A stretch of DNA of 64,000 nt from Rhizobium hidalgonense (GCF_002914525.1 NZ_LODW01000054.1:1-64000); one strand, 5' to 3'. Numbered from the stretch's first letter, positions 1-9,123 are shown. Numbers and translations: made by a program. Notes: generated by a model not told the origin, from the letters alone.

Positions 1-1
1 T

Positions 2-121
2 CTGACGGTTGATTACCAGATCGTCGACAACTTCTACGCCAAGGCTTCGGTTCAGTACCTCGATCCGGAAGATGCTGACGACTCCACTTCGGGCTACTTC
101 CGTCTGCAGCGTTCGTTCTAA
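2..121 (+). CDS. Porin, C-terminal end only (RopA-like outer membrane porin)
   Basis: Only the last 39 residues lie in the window; the gene begins before position 1. The reading frame runs from base 2 to a TAA at 119-121. It ends in a beta-strand pattern of alternating hydrophobic residues with a terminal phenylalanine (FRLQRSF), the usual C-terminal signature recognised by the outer-membrane assembly machinery. The preceding acidic loop (LDPEDADDST) followed by a strand fits the alphaproteobacterial porin family (Porin_2, RopA-like). It is followed directly by a strong terminator. The assignment rests on this short tail, so the family is likely but the exact paralogue cannot be told. Confidence 0.65.
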   Translation: MTVDYQIVDNFYAKASVQYLDPEDADDSTSGYFRLQRSF

Positions 122-146
122 TCTGATCTGACTTCGGTCAATCAGG

Positions 147-176
147 AAAGCCCGGCTCTCTGAGCCGGGCTTTTTT
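147..176 (+). terminator. Rho-independent terminator of the porin gene
   Basis: A perfect 10-bp stem (agcccggctc / gagccgggct) with a 3-nt loop is followed by a run of six T. It starts 26 nt after the porin stop codon. Confidence 0.9.
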
Positions 177-228
177 GCATTGAGCGGACCGCATGTCAGC
201 CCGCTGCCCGGCTCCGATGAGGCCAATT

Positions 229-310
229 CATGTCGCCCGGAAGTGCGACGCTTCCCGGATGACGACATGCATCAAAACAACGAGCGAAAGCGCGTCGCTG
301 ATTCAAATTA
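229..310. repeat. Short copy of a rhizobial intergenic palindromic repeat
   Basis: The segment begins catgtcgcccggaagtg, runs through an inverted arm ending in cgacatgcat, and continues into an agcgaaagcgcgtcgc stretch. The same order of blocks occurs at 17329-17431, with differences. The two cgacatg arms form an imperfect palindrome. It sits between the porin terminator and the 3' end of the minus-strand hydrolase gene. The arrangement fits rhizobial intergenic mosaic elements; the exact family name is my inference. Confidence 0.6.
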
Positions 311-322
311 GTGCTGTAGGCT

Positions 323-1219
323 TTATCGGCGGTAGGCGAGAAAAGCTCGAATGGCTGTGGGGATGCCGCCGTGATGCAGAAGCGGCGCGTGTCCCTGTCC
401 TTCGGCGGTATGCAGGACCAGACCCGGATGCCGGCAGGCCATTTCATCGGCCGTCTCATTTGAAAGCAGAGGCGTATTTTCGCCGCGGATCACCATCAGC
501 GGAAATTGACTCAGGCTTTCGAATTGCCCCCAGAGATCGGGCAGCGGCTGGCTGAGATCGACCGATTTCAGCGCTTCGGCAATCGCCGGGTCAAAATCGG
601 CGACCGGCCTTCCGCCGATGTCGCGATAAAGGGCAAGCGCCATCTCGCGCCAATCATGCTCTGCAAGTGCGGTGAACGAGGCGCCATGATTACCCCTCAC
701 TATATCGACCGCCTCGCCCCAGTCTGTCGGCCTTCTGCCGCAGTTGAGGTAGTCTCGAATGCGCGCCAGCCCTTCGGCCTCGACCACAGGCCCGATATCG
801 TTGAGGATGACGGCCTCGAGAAGATCCGGCCGTGTCGCCGCGAGCAGATGCAGGATCAGCCCGCCCCGCGACGTGCCGATGAAGATCGCCCGCTCGATGT
901 CGAACGCCGCGCAGGCGGTAACGACGTCGCGGGCTTCCGTAGTGAGATTGTAGTTCGCCTTTTTCTCGTCCCAGGCCGAGTTTCCCCGTCCGCGCGAATC
1001 GAGCGCGATGACCCGCCGTGGTGCCGTCGTGTCCTGGGAGAGAAGCAGCGCCAGCCGATGAAAATCCCGCGTATTGCGGGTCAGGCCTGGCAGACAGATG
1101 ACCGGCAGCCGTCCTGTAGTTACCGTCTCGTCCGGCCGGTAGTCGCGGGCATAAAGCGTCAGACCATCGGGAGAGGTGTAAAATCGTTCCTGGAAACCGC
1201 TTGCATAAGTATCCGGCAT
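323..1219 (-). CDS. Alpha/beta hydrolase
   Basis: About 298 residues from the chosen ATG (MPDTYASGF). The open frame runs 19 codons further upstream, but that extension looks non-coding. The fold is recognisable: an N-terminal strand pair, the oxyanion region (VICLPGLTRN), the nucleophile elbow GTSRGG with its serine, and a C-terminal histidine in GQGHAPLLHH. Substrate is unknown; the family holds esterases, lactonases and dehalogenases. No signal peptide is seen, so it is probably cytoplasmic. It lies 63 nt downstream of the lytic transglycosylase gene on the same strand and may share its transcript. Confidence 0.85.
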   Translation of the reverse strand: MPDTYASGFQERFYTSPDGLTLYARDYRPDETVTTGRLPVICLPGLTRNTRDFHRLALLLSQDTTAPRRVIALDSRGRGNSAWDEKKANYNLTTEARDVVTACAAFDIERAIFIGTSRGGLILHLLAATRPDLLEAVILNDIGPVVEAEGLARIRDYLNCGRRPTDWGEAVDIVRGNHGASFTALAEHDWREMALALYRDIGGRPVADFDPAIAEALKSVDLSQPLPDLWGQFESLSQFPLMVIRGENTPLLSNETADEMACRHPGLVLHTAEGQGHAPLLHHGGIPTAIRAFLAYRR

Positions 1220-1282
1220 CGCATCCCTCGAAATCTGTTGATCCGGAAGATGTAGCCTGCTTTTCCAGCCGCGCAAACAGCG

Positions 1283-3358
1283 TCAGGAGGCGCTACGCCC
1301 GCCGATCAGGTCACGCTCGATATCTGTGGGCTGGCCGAGACGGGCCTTGTAGACCTCGTAATTCTCCATCACCCGCTGGACGTAGTTCCGCGTTTCGGGG
1401 AAGGGGATGCGCTCGATCCAATCGACGATCTCGTCGATCGATTTGCCGCGTGGATCGCCGTAGCGGCTGATCCATTCCGGTACCCGCTTCGGCCCGGCAT
1501 TATAGGCGATGAAGGTGAGGATATAGGAGCCGCCGAAGGCGTCGATCTGCTCGCCGAGATAATGCGCGCCGAGCGTGGCGTTGTAGCCGGCATCGGCGGT
1601 CAGCTTGTCTTTCGAATAGGCGATGTTGTGGCGCTTGGCCACCGCCTGGGCAGTCCCCGGCAGAAGCTGCAGCAGGCCGCGTGCGTTCGCCGCCGAAACG
1701 GCCGCCGGGTTGAAGGCGCTTTCCTGCCGGGCGATGGCATAGGCAAGCGCCTTACCCGAGCCTGATATATTGGCATTCGACGGGATGACGCCGACCGGAA
1801 AGGCGAGCGCTGCGACATCGATGCCGCGTCCATAGGCGATCTTGCCGATCTGCAGCGACAGATGATGGTCGCCGGATTGTTCGGCCTGGGCCGCAAGCAC
1901 TGCCAGTTCACCGGGGCTCTGCAGTTGCTCGGCAAGCGCGAGATAGAGAATGGCGGCCCGCCATCCATGGCCCGCCGCTTCCAGCCGGGCGATCGCCTGC
2001 ACGGCTTCGCGTGCCTGGAGGCGTTGCCGGTCGGCCGTGCTCGGCGAGGGATAAGTCACGTTCAGCGTCTTTTGCCCCAGCCGTTCTGCCGCGAGTTGGC
2101 CATAGAAGGTGCCGGGGAAGGTCGCAGCCTTCCCATAAAATTCGCTGGACTTTCCAGGACCTCCGGCTTCCGCCGCGCGTCCCAGCCAATACCAGGCGCG
2201 TGAAACCGAGATCGGTCCGTTTGATGTCTGCAGGATTTTGCGGAAGTGTTTTTCCGCCGTTGCCGGATCCTGCAGGCCGCGAAGCGCGTACCAGCCGGCA
2301 TGAAACTCAGCCTCGACGATATCTGTTGGGCTCGTTGCGGCGTAGTCGGCGACGATGCGATAAGCAGGTTTGAACTGTCCCTGGTCGACGAGGCCACGAC
2401 TGACGATGCGCTGCTCGTTCCACCACTCGCCGGAATTGACAAGCTCGCTGCGCTCGGGCGGCATCCGGTCGAGCAGTGCCGCAGCCTCGGCATATTTGTC
2501 CTGTTTGCGCAGATATTCGATCCGCGCAAACAGCAAGCCGGCATCGCTGCGCCATCTCGCATCGACGGCGTCGAGCAGCGCGCCAGCATTGCCGGCCTTG
2601 GCGTCGACGGCGGCCCATGCCTTGTAGAGCGACTGCGCCTGGCCCATGTCGCCGAAACGCTTGGCCTGCGCCACCCGGCCGCGATACATCAGATAGTCCA
2701 TCCGCGCCTTATGGTCGGCCGGCGTCAACAGCGCGGAAAATTCGATGAGGATCTTGTCCTCGGTCGCCTTGTCGAGAGCCTCTCCACGCCAGACCTTGCG
2801 GACATATTTTGCTGCCTGCGCCTGTTTGCCTGTTGCAACCAGCGCCCGGCCGAGAATGACGGCGCCCTGCATCGTCTCAGGCGCGGTATCGCCGAAGGCG
2901 GCAAGCACGGCGGATGGGGCGGGGTTTTCGTCATAGAGCGCGCGTTCGGAATAGGCACGCAGCCGCGAAAGCCCCGGCCAGCTCTTGAGCTCCTGCGCAG
3001 CACTGGCGATCTCATAGGAGGGAACGCCCTTCAATCCAGAAACGGCAATCGCCCAGGTGAGGATATGGCGGTCGAGCGTACCGTCTCGCATATTGTCTCG
3101 GATCGACAGCGCCAGCCGCGGATCCTTGTCGGAAAGTGCGTCGAGGCCGGCTTTCAGGTCGCCATTGACGGGTGCGACTGCCGGATTATGCGGAATGGCG
3201 CCTGTTGTGATCGATTCAGGCAGTGAAGTTTCAGGGATGAAGCCGAGCGGCTTCACACCGGGAATGGCGGTGCTCTCGCCGGGAAGCGGCGACGCTACGC
3301 TGCTCCACGCAGCGGCAAGAAAGCCGAAGGCGGTCAGAATCAGCACAGCTTTCTTCAT
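1283..3358 (-). CDS. Soluble lytic murein transglycosylase
   Basis: About 691 residues from ATG 3358 (MKKAVLILTAFGFLAAAW), which gives a clean signal peptide; the frame continues upstream but without coding character. The long middle part is rich in helical repeats, as in the doughnut-shaped U domain of Slt70. The C-terminal SLT domain (about residues 530-650) shows the catalytic glutamate in ARQESAFNP and the following GLLQLLPGTA and YNAGP motifs. The enzyme cleaves peptidoglycan glycan strands in the periplasm with formation of 1,6-anhydromuramic acid. It is divergent from dapA, with about 210 nt between the two starts. Family assignment is secure; the exact paralogue name (slt) is less so. 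Confidence 0.92.
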   Translation of the reverse strand: MKKAVLILTAFGFLAAAWSSVASPLPGESTAIPGVKPLGFIPETSLPESITTGAIPHNPAVAPVNGDLKAGLDALSDKDPRLALSIRDNMRDGTLDRHILTWAIAVSGLKGVPSYEIASAAQELKSWPGLSRLRAYSERALYDENPAPSAVLAAFGDTAPETMQGAVILGRALVATGKQAQAAKYVRKVWRGEALDKATEDKILIEFSALLTPADHKARMDYLMYRGRVAQAKRFGDMGQAQSLYKAWAAVDAKAGNAGALLDAVDARWRSDAGLLFARIEYLRKQDKYAEAAALLDRMPPERSELVNSGEWWNEQRIVSRGLVDQGQFKPAYRIVADYAATSPTDIVEAEFHAGWYALRGLQDPATAEKHFRKILQTSNGPISVSRAWYWLGRAAEAGGPGKSSEFYGKAATFPGTFYGQLAAERLGQKTLNVTYPSPSTADRQRLQAREAVQAIARLEAAGHGWRAAILYLALAEQLQSPGELAVLAAQAEQSGDHHLSLQIGKIAYGRGIDVAALAFPVGVIPSNANISGSGKALAYAIARQESAFNPAAVSAANARGLLQLLPGTAQAVAKRHNIAYSKDKLTADAGYNATLGAHYLGEQIDAFGGSYILTFIAYNAGPKRVPEWISRYGDPRGKSIDEIVDWIERIPFPETRNYVQRVMENYEVYKARLGQPTDIERDLIGGRSAS

Positions 3359-3483
3359 CCGGGATCTCGCAACGAAAACACGCCCTGCCATTTGGCTAGA
3401 GGCATCTTAACGAAACCTTACCGTACCAGGTAAAATTCATTCACATCTGCTATCGGAATTTGCCCTAAACCGAACTCTCCGCG

Positions 3484-3512
3484 CTTGTCGCGATGATTTC
3501 GGCGCTCTATGG
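3484..3512 (+). promoter_or_regulatory. Candidate sigma-70 type promoter for dapA
   Basis: The hexamers cttgtc and ctatgg are spaced by exactly 17 nt, close to the rhizobial housekeeping consensus CTTGAC-N17-CTATAT. This would place the transcript start near 3519, with a leader of about 50 nt before the dapA ATG. Read by eye only. Confidence 0.35.
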
Positions 3513-3570
3513 TGCGCAAAATATTCATGGAATGCGGCCGAAGCAAGGATTTGGTCGTGAGGAGCTTTGC

Positions 3571-4455
3571 ATGTTCAATGGGTCCATTCCCGCCCTCGTC
3601 ACCCCCTTCACCGATGCCGGACTGATCGACGAAGACAGCTTCGCCGCGCATGTCGACTGGCAGATCAAGGAGGGCAGCAATGGTCTCGTTCCTGTCGGCA
3701 CGACGGGCGAATCCCCGACGTTGTCGCATGCCGAGCACAAACGGGTCGTGGAGCTCTGCATCGAGGTTGCCGCAAAACGCGTTCCCGTCATGGCCGGCGC
3801 CGGTTCAAACAATACAGGTGAGGCGATCGAGCTTGCCCAGCACGCCGAAAAGGTCGGCGCGGATGCTGTTCTGGTCGTCACTCCTTATTACAACAAGCCG
3901 ACGCAAAAGGGCTTGATCGCGCATTTTTCGGCGATTGCCGAGGCCGTCGATCTGCCCATCTATATCTACAACATCCCCGGCCGCTCGGTCGTCGACATGA
4001 CGCCGGAAACGATGGGTGTGCTCGCCAAGGCGCATGGCAATATCGTCGGCGTCAAGGATGCGACGGGCAAGATCGAGCGTGTCTCCGAACAGCGCATGAC
4101 CTGCGGCAAGGATTTCCGGCAATTGTCCGGCGAGGACGCGACGGCGCTCGGCTTCAACGCCCATGGCGGCGTCGGCTGTATCTCGGTCACGGCCAATGTG
4201 GCTCCGCGCCTCTGCGCCGATTTCCAGGCGGCGACGCTGAAAGGCGACTATGGCAGCGCGCTGGAATATCAGGATCGACTAATGCCGCTGCACAAGGCGA
4301 TCTTCCTGGAACCCGGTCTTTGCGGCGCCAAATACGGGCTCTCCCGGCTTGGTCGCATGAGCCGCAACGTCCGCTCGCCGCTGCTGTCGACGCTGGAGCC
4401 GGCAACCGAAGCGGCGATCGACGCCGCCCTTCGCCATGCCGGGCTGCTGAACTGA
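3571..4455 (+). CDS. dapA: 4-hydroxy-tetrahydrodipicolinate synthase
   Basis: 294 residues, the normal family length. ATG 3571 is chosen because it has a GAGGAG box 8 nt upstream and starts [13 protein letters not shown], the usual N-terminus; the frame is open further upstream. The enzyme condenses pyruvate with aspartate semialdehyde, the first committed step to diaminopimelate and lysine. Visible active-site features are the threonine pair in VGTTGES (44-45), the tyrosine in YIYNIPGR, and the Schiff-base lysine in VGVKDATG (about residue 162). It is a cytoplasmic tetramer in known members. smpB follows 96 nt downstream on the same strand. Confidence 0.97.
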   Translation: MFNGSIPALVTPFTDAGLIDEDSFAAHVDWQIKEGSNGLVPVGTTGESPTLSHAEHKRVVELCIEVAAKRVPVMAGAGSNNTGEAIELAQHAEKVGADAVLVVTPYYNKPTQKGLIAHFSAIAEAVDLPIYIYNIPGRSVVDMTPETMGVLAKAHGNIVGVKDATGKIERVSEQRMTCGKDFRQLSGEDATALGFNAHGGVGCISVTANVAPRLCADFQAATLKGDYGSALEYQDRLMPLHKAIFLEPGLCGAKYGLSRLGRMSRNVRSPLLSTLEPATEAAIDAALRHAGLLN

Positions 4456-4513
4456 GGAGACCGGCCGTCTTCACAAGGCCGAGTCGTTCCCTTACATAAA
4501 GGGTAAGCAATGA

Positions 4514-4535
4514 GGGCGCGGTCTTTCGCGCGCCC
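4514..4535 (+). promoter_or_regulatory. Hairpin in the dapA-smpB gap
   Basis: A 7-bp GC stem (gggcgcg / cgcgccc) with an 8-nt loop lies 16 nt before the smpB start. No T-run follows, so it is not a standard terminator. It might slow read-through or sit in the smpB leader. Confidence 0.25.
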
Positions 4536-4551
4536 TGAAGGGAATATTGTC

Positions 4552-5031
4552 ATGGCCCCCAAAGGCAGCCAGCGCGTGGTGAACAAGGTCGTGGCCGAAA
4601 ACCGCAAGGCCCGCTTCAACTACGAGATCATCGATACCTATGAGGCCGGCCTCGTGCTGATGGGCACAGAGGTCAAGTCGCTGCGCGAAGGCAAGGCCAA
4701 TATCGCCGAATCCTATGCGTCGGACGAGGGCGGCGAAATCTGGCTGATCAACTCCTACCTGCCGGAATATCTGCAGGCGAACCGCTTCAATCACGAACCG
4801 CGCCGGCGCCGCAAGCTGCTTTTGTCTGGCCGTGAAATCCATCGCCTGCGCTCTGCCGTCAACCGCGAGGGCATGACGCTGATCCCGTTGAAGATCTATT
4901 TCAACGACCGCGGTCGGGCGAAGATGGAACTGGCGCTCGCCAAGGGTAAGAAACTGCACGATAAGCGCGAGTCCGAGAAGGAACGCGATTGGAACCGGCA
5001 GAAGAGCCGTCTGCTGAAGGACAATGGCTAA
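4552..5031 (+). CDS. smpB: SsrA-binding protein SmpB
   Basis: 159 residues, typical for SmpB. The start at 4552 ([14 protein letters not shown]) follows a GAAGGGAA box; the upstream 14 codons of the open frame are outside family homology. It binds tmRNA and delivers it to stalled ribosomes for trans-translation. Diagnostic motifs are [11 protein letters not shown], the [14 protein letters not shown] core, and the basic C-terminal tail ([16 protein letters not shown]) that enters the decoding centre. dapA upstream and smpB are a familiar pair in Rhizobiales. Confidence 0.97.
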   Translation: MAPKGSQRVVNKVVAENRKARFNYEIIDTYEAGLVLMGTEVKSLREGKANIAESYASDEGGEIWLINSYLPEYLQANRFNHEPRRRRKLLLSGREIHRLRSAVNREGMTLIPLKIYFNDRGRAKMELALAKGKKLHDKRESEKERDWNRQKSRLLKDNG

Positions 5032-5050
5032 CTAGGCCGCTTGGGGGACG

Positions 5051-5071
5051 ATTGCCGTTTCGCACGGCAAT
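5051..5071. terminator. Hairpin between convergent smpB and NYN-domain genes
   Basis: A perfect 8-bp stem (attgccgt / acggcaat) with a 5-nt loop lies in the 49-nt gap between two converging genes. There is no strong T-run, so action as a two-way terminator is inferred from position. Confidence 0.4.
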
Positions 5072-5080
5072 GCTGCCGGA

Positions 5081-5665
5081 TCAGTCCTCGATATCGCTGG
5101 CCGGAGCTACGACTTCCACCGGGCGTGGAGCCCGCTCCGCAGGGTCGCGACCGATTTCAGCCTTCAAAGACAAGAGATCGATGAAGTGGTCGGCCTGACG
5201 GCGCAGGTCGTCGGCGATCATCGGCGGCTGCGTTGCCATGGTCGAAATCACCGAAACCTTGCGGCCCCTGCGCTGTAGAGCCTCCACAAGATTGGTGAAG
5301 TCGCCGTCGCCCGAGAAGATGACGAGATGATCGACCGTCTCGGACTGTTCCATGGCATCGATCGCAAGCTCGATGTCCATGTTGCCCTTGATCTTTCTGC
5401 GACCCATGGAATCTGTGAATTCCTTGGCGGGCTTGGTCACGACCTTGTAGCCATTATAGTCGAGCCAGTCGATCAACGGCCGGATCGAGGAATATTCCTG
5501 ATCCTCGATCAGAGCGGTATAATAGTAGGCGCGCAGGAGATAGCCGCGTTTCTGGAATGCTTTCAATAGTTTGCGATAATCTATGTCGAAACCGAGGCTC
5601 TTGGATGCAGCGTAGAGGTTGGCGCCGTCAATGAAGAGTGCAATTTTTTCGCGTGGGTCAAACAT
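5081..5665 (-). CDS. NYN-domain (LabA/DUF88-like) protein, putative nuclease
   Basis: 194 residues. The PIN-like NYN fold is shown by its acidic residues: FIDGANLY near the N-terminus, the MDIELAIDAM helix (about residue 97) and SGDGDFTNLV (about 120). These aspartates form a metal site in ribonucleases of the family. A conserved KGNMD block also fits LabA/DUF88. Cellular role is not settled; RNA processing is the family expectation. It is divergent from rpoZ and convergent with smpB. Confidence 0.85.
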   Translation of the reverse strand: MFDPREKIALFIDGANLYAASKSLGFDIDYRKLLKAFQKRGYLLRAYYYTALIEDQEYSSIRPLIDWLDYNGYKVVTKPAKEFTDSMGRRKIKGNMDIELAIDAMEQSETVDHLVIFSGDGDFTNLVEALQRRGRKVSVISTMATQPPMIADDLRRQADHFIDLLSLKAEIGRDPAERAPRPVEVVAPASDIED

Positions 5666-5961
5666 CGCTTACCAATCCAATGAGAGCAATCGAAATCCGC
5701 AGGACCAAAATTCAATAAAATCAATGAGTTGTGTTTTGATTCTGCTTTGATCCATATTTTAACAATTATTCATATATGAAAGATTTAGGGCACGATTCGG
5801 CATATTCCAAGCAACCCCAGGTGGAATTGTGACATTCTCCATGGAAATTTAGATCAGCCGCTTATAAAGACGAGGGGAGCCGGAATGAAAAACTTGTATT
5901 TGCCCGGTTTTAATTGTATCGGGCGTGCTAATCCCGAAATGACGACCGTAAAGGACAGGCA

Positions 5962-6366
5962 ATGGCCCGTGTCACAGTTGAAGATTGCATCGACAAGGTG
6001 GAGAACCGCTTCGAGCTGGTTCTGCTCGCCAGCCACCGCGCCCGGCTGATTTCCCAGGGCGCCTCGATCACCATCGATCGCGACAACGATAAGAATCCGG
6101 TCGTGGCGCTCCGCGAAATCGCCGACGAAACGCTTTCGCCCGATGACCTCAAGGAAGATCTGATCCATTCGCTGCAGAAGCATGTCGAAGTCGACGAGCC
6201 CGAGCCCGATCCGGCCAGCATGATCGCCGCCGGCGGTGTCGCTGCAGCCGACAGCGAGGAGCAGGACGACCTGCCCGAAACGATCACGTTCGACCAGATG
6301 TCGGAAGAAGAGCTGCTTGCCGGCATCGAAGGCCTGGTGCCGCCTGAGAAGAGCGACGACTACTAA
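5962..6366 (+). CDS. rpoZ: DNA-directed RNA polymerase omega subunit
   Basis: 134 residues. The N-terminus [21 protein letters not shown] and the following HRARLISQG are the omega signature; the C-terminal half is acidic and longer than in E. coli (91 residues), normal for alphaproteobacteria. Omega helps assemble the beta' subunit and forms part of a ppGpp-binding site in E. coli. The AGGACAGGCA upstream provides a ribosome site. rsh follows after a terminator, the usual rpoZ-spoT type neighbourhood. Confidence 0.97.
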   Translation: MARVTVEDCIDKVENRFELVLLASHRARLISQGASITIDRDNDKNPVVALREIADETLSPDDLKEDLIHSLQKHVEVDEPEPDPASMIAAGGVAAADSEEQDDLPETITFDQMSEEELLAGIEGLVPPEKSDDY

Positions 6367-6454
6367 GCGCAGGCCGATCCCCGGTCTTATGATCCGGTCG
6401 CAGACGAACCGGAAATCATGCGATGCGAAAGTGCGATGATTACCAATCGTCAAT

Positions 6455-6483
6455 CTTGCGCCTTTATTGCTTAGGCATATTAT
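6455..6483 (+). promoter_or_regulatory. Candidate promoter for rsh
   Basis: A cttgcg hexamer and a good -10 box (tattat) are separated by 17 nt. The predicted transcript start near 6490 lies only about 5 nt before the terminator-like hairpin at 6495. Read by eye. Confidence 0.35.
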
Positions 6484-6494
6484 TGCCCATGTGT

Positions 6495-6528
6495 GCGCCA
6501 ATCGTTGATTGGCGCGCTTTTATTTTTA
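6495..6528 (+). terminator. Terminator-type hairpin between rpoZ and rsh
   Basis: A perfect 9-bp stem (gcgccaatc / gattggcgc, loop gtt) is followed by a T-rich tract (gcttttattttta). It would end rpoZ transcripts, but it also lies in the rsh leader, ending just before the GGAG box and the start at 6545. An attenuation role is possible. Confidence 0.75.
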
Positions 6529-6544
6529 CCGGAGTGGCTTTGGA

Positions 6545-8779
6545 ATGATGCGGCAGTACGAGCTCGTGGAGCGGGTTCAGCAATACAAGCCCGATGCCAA
6601 TGAAGCACTGCTGAACAAAGCCTATGTCTACGCCATGCAGAAGCATGGCCAGCAAAAGCGTGCGAGCGGCGATCCCTATATTTCCCATCCGCTCGAAGTC
6701 GCCGCCATCCTCACCGACATGCACCTCGATGAATCGACGATTGCAGTGGCCCTGCTGCACGATACGATCGAGGATACGACGGCGACGCGCGCCGAGATCG
6801 ACGAACTCTTCGGCGAGGATATCGGCCGCCTTGTCGAGGGGTTGACCAAGATCAAGAAGCTCGATCTCGTCACCAAGAAGGCCAAGCAGGCGGAAAACCT
6901 GCGCAAGCTGCTGTTGGCGATTTCCGACGACGTGCGCGTTCTGCTCGTCAAGCTTGCCGATCGCCTGCACAACATGCGCACCCTCGATCATATGTCGGCC
7001 GATAAGCGTGCCCGTATCTCCGAGGAGACGATGGAAATCTATGCGCCGCTCGCCGGCCGCATGGGCATGCAGGATATGCGCGAGGAGCTGGAGGAGCTCT
7101 CCTTCCGCCATATGAACCCGGAAGCCTACGACACCGTCACCAAAAGGCTGGAAGAGCTTTCCAAGCGCAACGAGGGCATCGTCAAGAAGATCGAGGCAGA
7201 ACTGCGTGATCTGCTGGTCGCAAGCGGCCTGACTAGCGCCTATGTCAAGGGTCGGCAGAAGAAGCCCTATTCGGTCTTCCGCAAGATGCAATCGAAGTCG
7301 CTTTCCTTCGAGCAGCTTTCCGATGTCTACGGTTTCCGGTTGATCGTCGAAGACATCCCGTCCTGTTACCGGGCGCTCGGCATCGTCCACACCCGCTGGC
7401 GCGTCGTGCCCGGCCGATTCAAGGACTATATCTCGACGCCGAAGCAGAATGATTACCGCTCGCTGCACACCACCATCGTCGGTCCCTCCAGCCAGCGCAT
7501 CGAACTGCAGATCCGCACCAAGCGCATGCACGAAATCGCCGAATTCGGCATCGCCGCCCACACGCTCTATAAGGACGGCGCCACCAATGCCGACGGCGAC
7601 ATTCTTTCGCGCGAATCCAACGCCTATTCCTGGCTGCGCCATACGATCGAGGCGCTGGCCGAGGGCGACAGCCCGGAAGAATTCCTCGAACACACCAAGC
7701 TCGAGCTCTTCCAGGACCAGGTCTTCTGCTTCACGCCGAAGGGCAAGCTGATTGCCCTGCCGCGCGGCGCCACCCCGATCGATTTTGCCTATGCGGTGCA
7801 CACCAATATCGGCGATACCACGGTCGGCGCCAAGATCAACGGCCGCATCATGCCGCTGGTGACGCGGCTTGCCAATGGCGATGAGGTCGAGATCATCCGC
7901 TCCGGCGTCCAGGTCCCGCCCGCCGCCTGGGAGGAGATTGTCGTCACCGGCAAGGCGCGTGCCGCCATCCGCCGCGCCACCCGCATGGCGATCCGCAAGC
8001 AATATGCCGGCCTCGGCCACCGCATTCTCGAGCGCACCTTCGACAGGGCCGGCAAGATTTTCTCCCGTGAGGCGATGAAGCCGGCGCTGCATCGTCTCGG
8101 CCAGAAGGATGTCGAGGATGCGATCGCCGCCGTCGGCCGCGGCGAGATGTCCTCGCTCGATGTGCTGCGCGCCGTCTATCCCGACCATCAGGATGAGCGC
8201 GTCACGGTAAAACCCTCCGGCGATGACGGCTGGTTCAATGTCCGCAGCGCGGCCGGCATGATCTTCAAGATCCCCGGAAAGGCCAAGCCCGGTCTCGACG
8301 GCCGCCATCCGGAAGTCGACACCGACGTTGATATCGGCCCGATCCGCGGCCTGTCCGGCAATGTCGACGTCAAGTTCGCGTCGACAGGCGCGGTGCCCGG
8401 CGATCGCATCGTCGGCATCATGGACCAGGGCAAGGGCATCACGATTTATCCGATCCAGTCGCCGAGCCTCCAGCGCTTTGACGATCAGCCCGACCGTTGG
8501 ATCGATGTCCGCTGGGATCTCGACGAGGCCAACAAGTCGCGTTTCATGGCGCGCATCATGGTCAACGGGTTGAATGAGCCCGGCACGCTTGCCAAGGTCG
8601 CCCAGACGGTTGCAGGCCTCGACGTCAATATCCGGTTATTGAATACGGTGCGGGTCGCTGCCGATTTCACCGAAATGATGCTCGAGGTTGAGGTCTGGGA
8701 CCTGCGTCAGCTCAATCAGCTGCTCGCCCAGATGAAGGAACTGGATTGCATCGCCACGGTCCGGCGGCTCTACGAGTAG
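6545..8779 (+). CDS. rsh: Bifunctional (p)ppGpp synthetase/hydrolase (RelA/SpoT homologue)
   Basis: 744 residues from ATG 6545, which has GGAG 10 nt upstream; ATG 6548 is an alternative. Domains in order: HD hydrolase (LLHDTIEDT, about 75-85), synthetase (GRFKDYISTPKQNDYRSLH, about 295-315), TGS (about 390-450) and C-terminal ACT (ARIMVNGLNEPGTLAK). The RFKD sequence is the RxKD form typical of bifunctional enzymes rather than the EXDD of RelA, and the HD box is intact, so both activities are expected. It is the main stringent-response enzyme of rhizobia. The antisense 614-residue frame is a shadow. Confidence 0.97.
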   Translation: MMRQYELVERVQQYKPDANEALLNKAYVYAMQKHGQQKRASGDPYISHPLEVAAILTDMHLDESTIAVALLHDTIEDTTATRAEIDELFGEDIGRLVEGLTKIKKLDLVTKKAKQAENLRKLLLAISDDVRVLLVKLADRLHNMRTLDHMSADKRARISEETMEIYAPLAGRMGMQDMREELEELSFRHMNPEAYDTVTKRLEELSKRNEGIVKKIEAELRDLLVASGLTSAYVKGRQKKPYSVFRKMQSKSLSFEQLSDVYGFRLIVEDIPSCYRALGIVHTRWRVVPGRFKDYISTPKQNDYRSLHTTIVGPSSQRIELQIRTKRMHEIAEFGIAAHTLYKDGATNADGDILSRESNAYSWLRHTIEALAEGDSPEEFLEHTKLELFQDQVFCFTPKGKLIALPRGATPIDFAYAVHTNIGDTTVGAKINGRIMPLVTRLANGDEVEIIRSGVQVPPAAWEEIVVTGKARAAIRRATRMAIRKQYAGLGHRILERTFDRAGKIFSREAMKPALHRLGQKDVEDAIAAVGRGEMSSLDVLRAVYPDHQDERVTVKPSGDDGWFNVRSAAGMIFKIPGKAKPGLDGRHPEVDTDVDIGPIRGLSGNVDVKFASTGAVPGDRIVGIMDQGKGITIYPIQSPSLQRFDDQPDRWIDVRWDLDEANKSRFMARIMVNGLNEPGTLAKVAQTVAGLDVNIRLLNTVRVAADFTEMMLEVEVWDLRQLNQLLAQMKELDCIATVRRLYE

Positions 8780-8973
8780 GCTTTTGTTAATCCTGACCAG
8801 CGGCTGGTCAATAAATTGCACATTTTGTGATCGTTATATGGTCGGAATGGCGCATCGAAAAGGCAAGCAATGCGCCTGATGCATGGCTGACTCCATGTTG
8901 CGGCGGTGGTAATTGACCTTTGCCGCGACTATCTTCTGGTCATCGAAACGCAAACAGAAGATGAGACAAGGTA

Positions 8974-9123
8974 ATGTTTGAACCTATCAGGAAAATCGCT
9001 CGCGCCCTGCGCGCTCCGACCGCCCAGGAACGTGAAATGGCCTATTTGAACGGCTCGTTCGATCGTATCGATCTCGAGTTTCGTCAGCGCCAGGTCGACC
9101 GCGGTCTGTTCCGCAATCGCTGA
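8974..9123 (+). CDS. Small DUF3563-type protein
   Basis: 49 residues, starting MFEPIRKIARALRAPTAQER and ending in an arginine-rich stretch (QRQVDRGLFRNR). The N-terminal MFEPIRKI block followed by REMAYLN and a short acidic turn matches my memory of the DUF3563 family found in many Rhizobiales. An acaaggta stretch before the ATG serves as a weak ribosome site. Function is unknown. It stands alone between rsh and the DUF2062 gene, in a 500-nt region otherwise free of genes. Confidence 0.75.
   Translation: MFEPIRKIARALRAPTAQEREMAYLNGSFDRIDLEFRQRQVDRGLFRNR

Noticed and set aside
6464..8308. 614-residue open frame antisense to rsh
   Set aside because: It lies opposite a gene with complete domains, has a composition set by the codon positions of rsh, and no family pattern.
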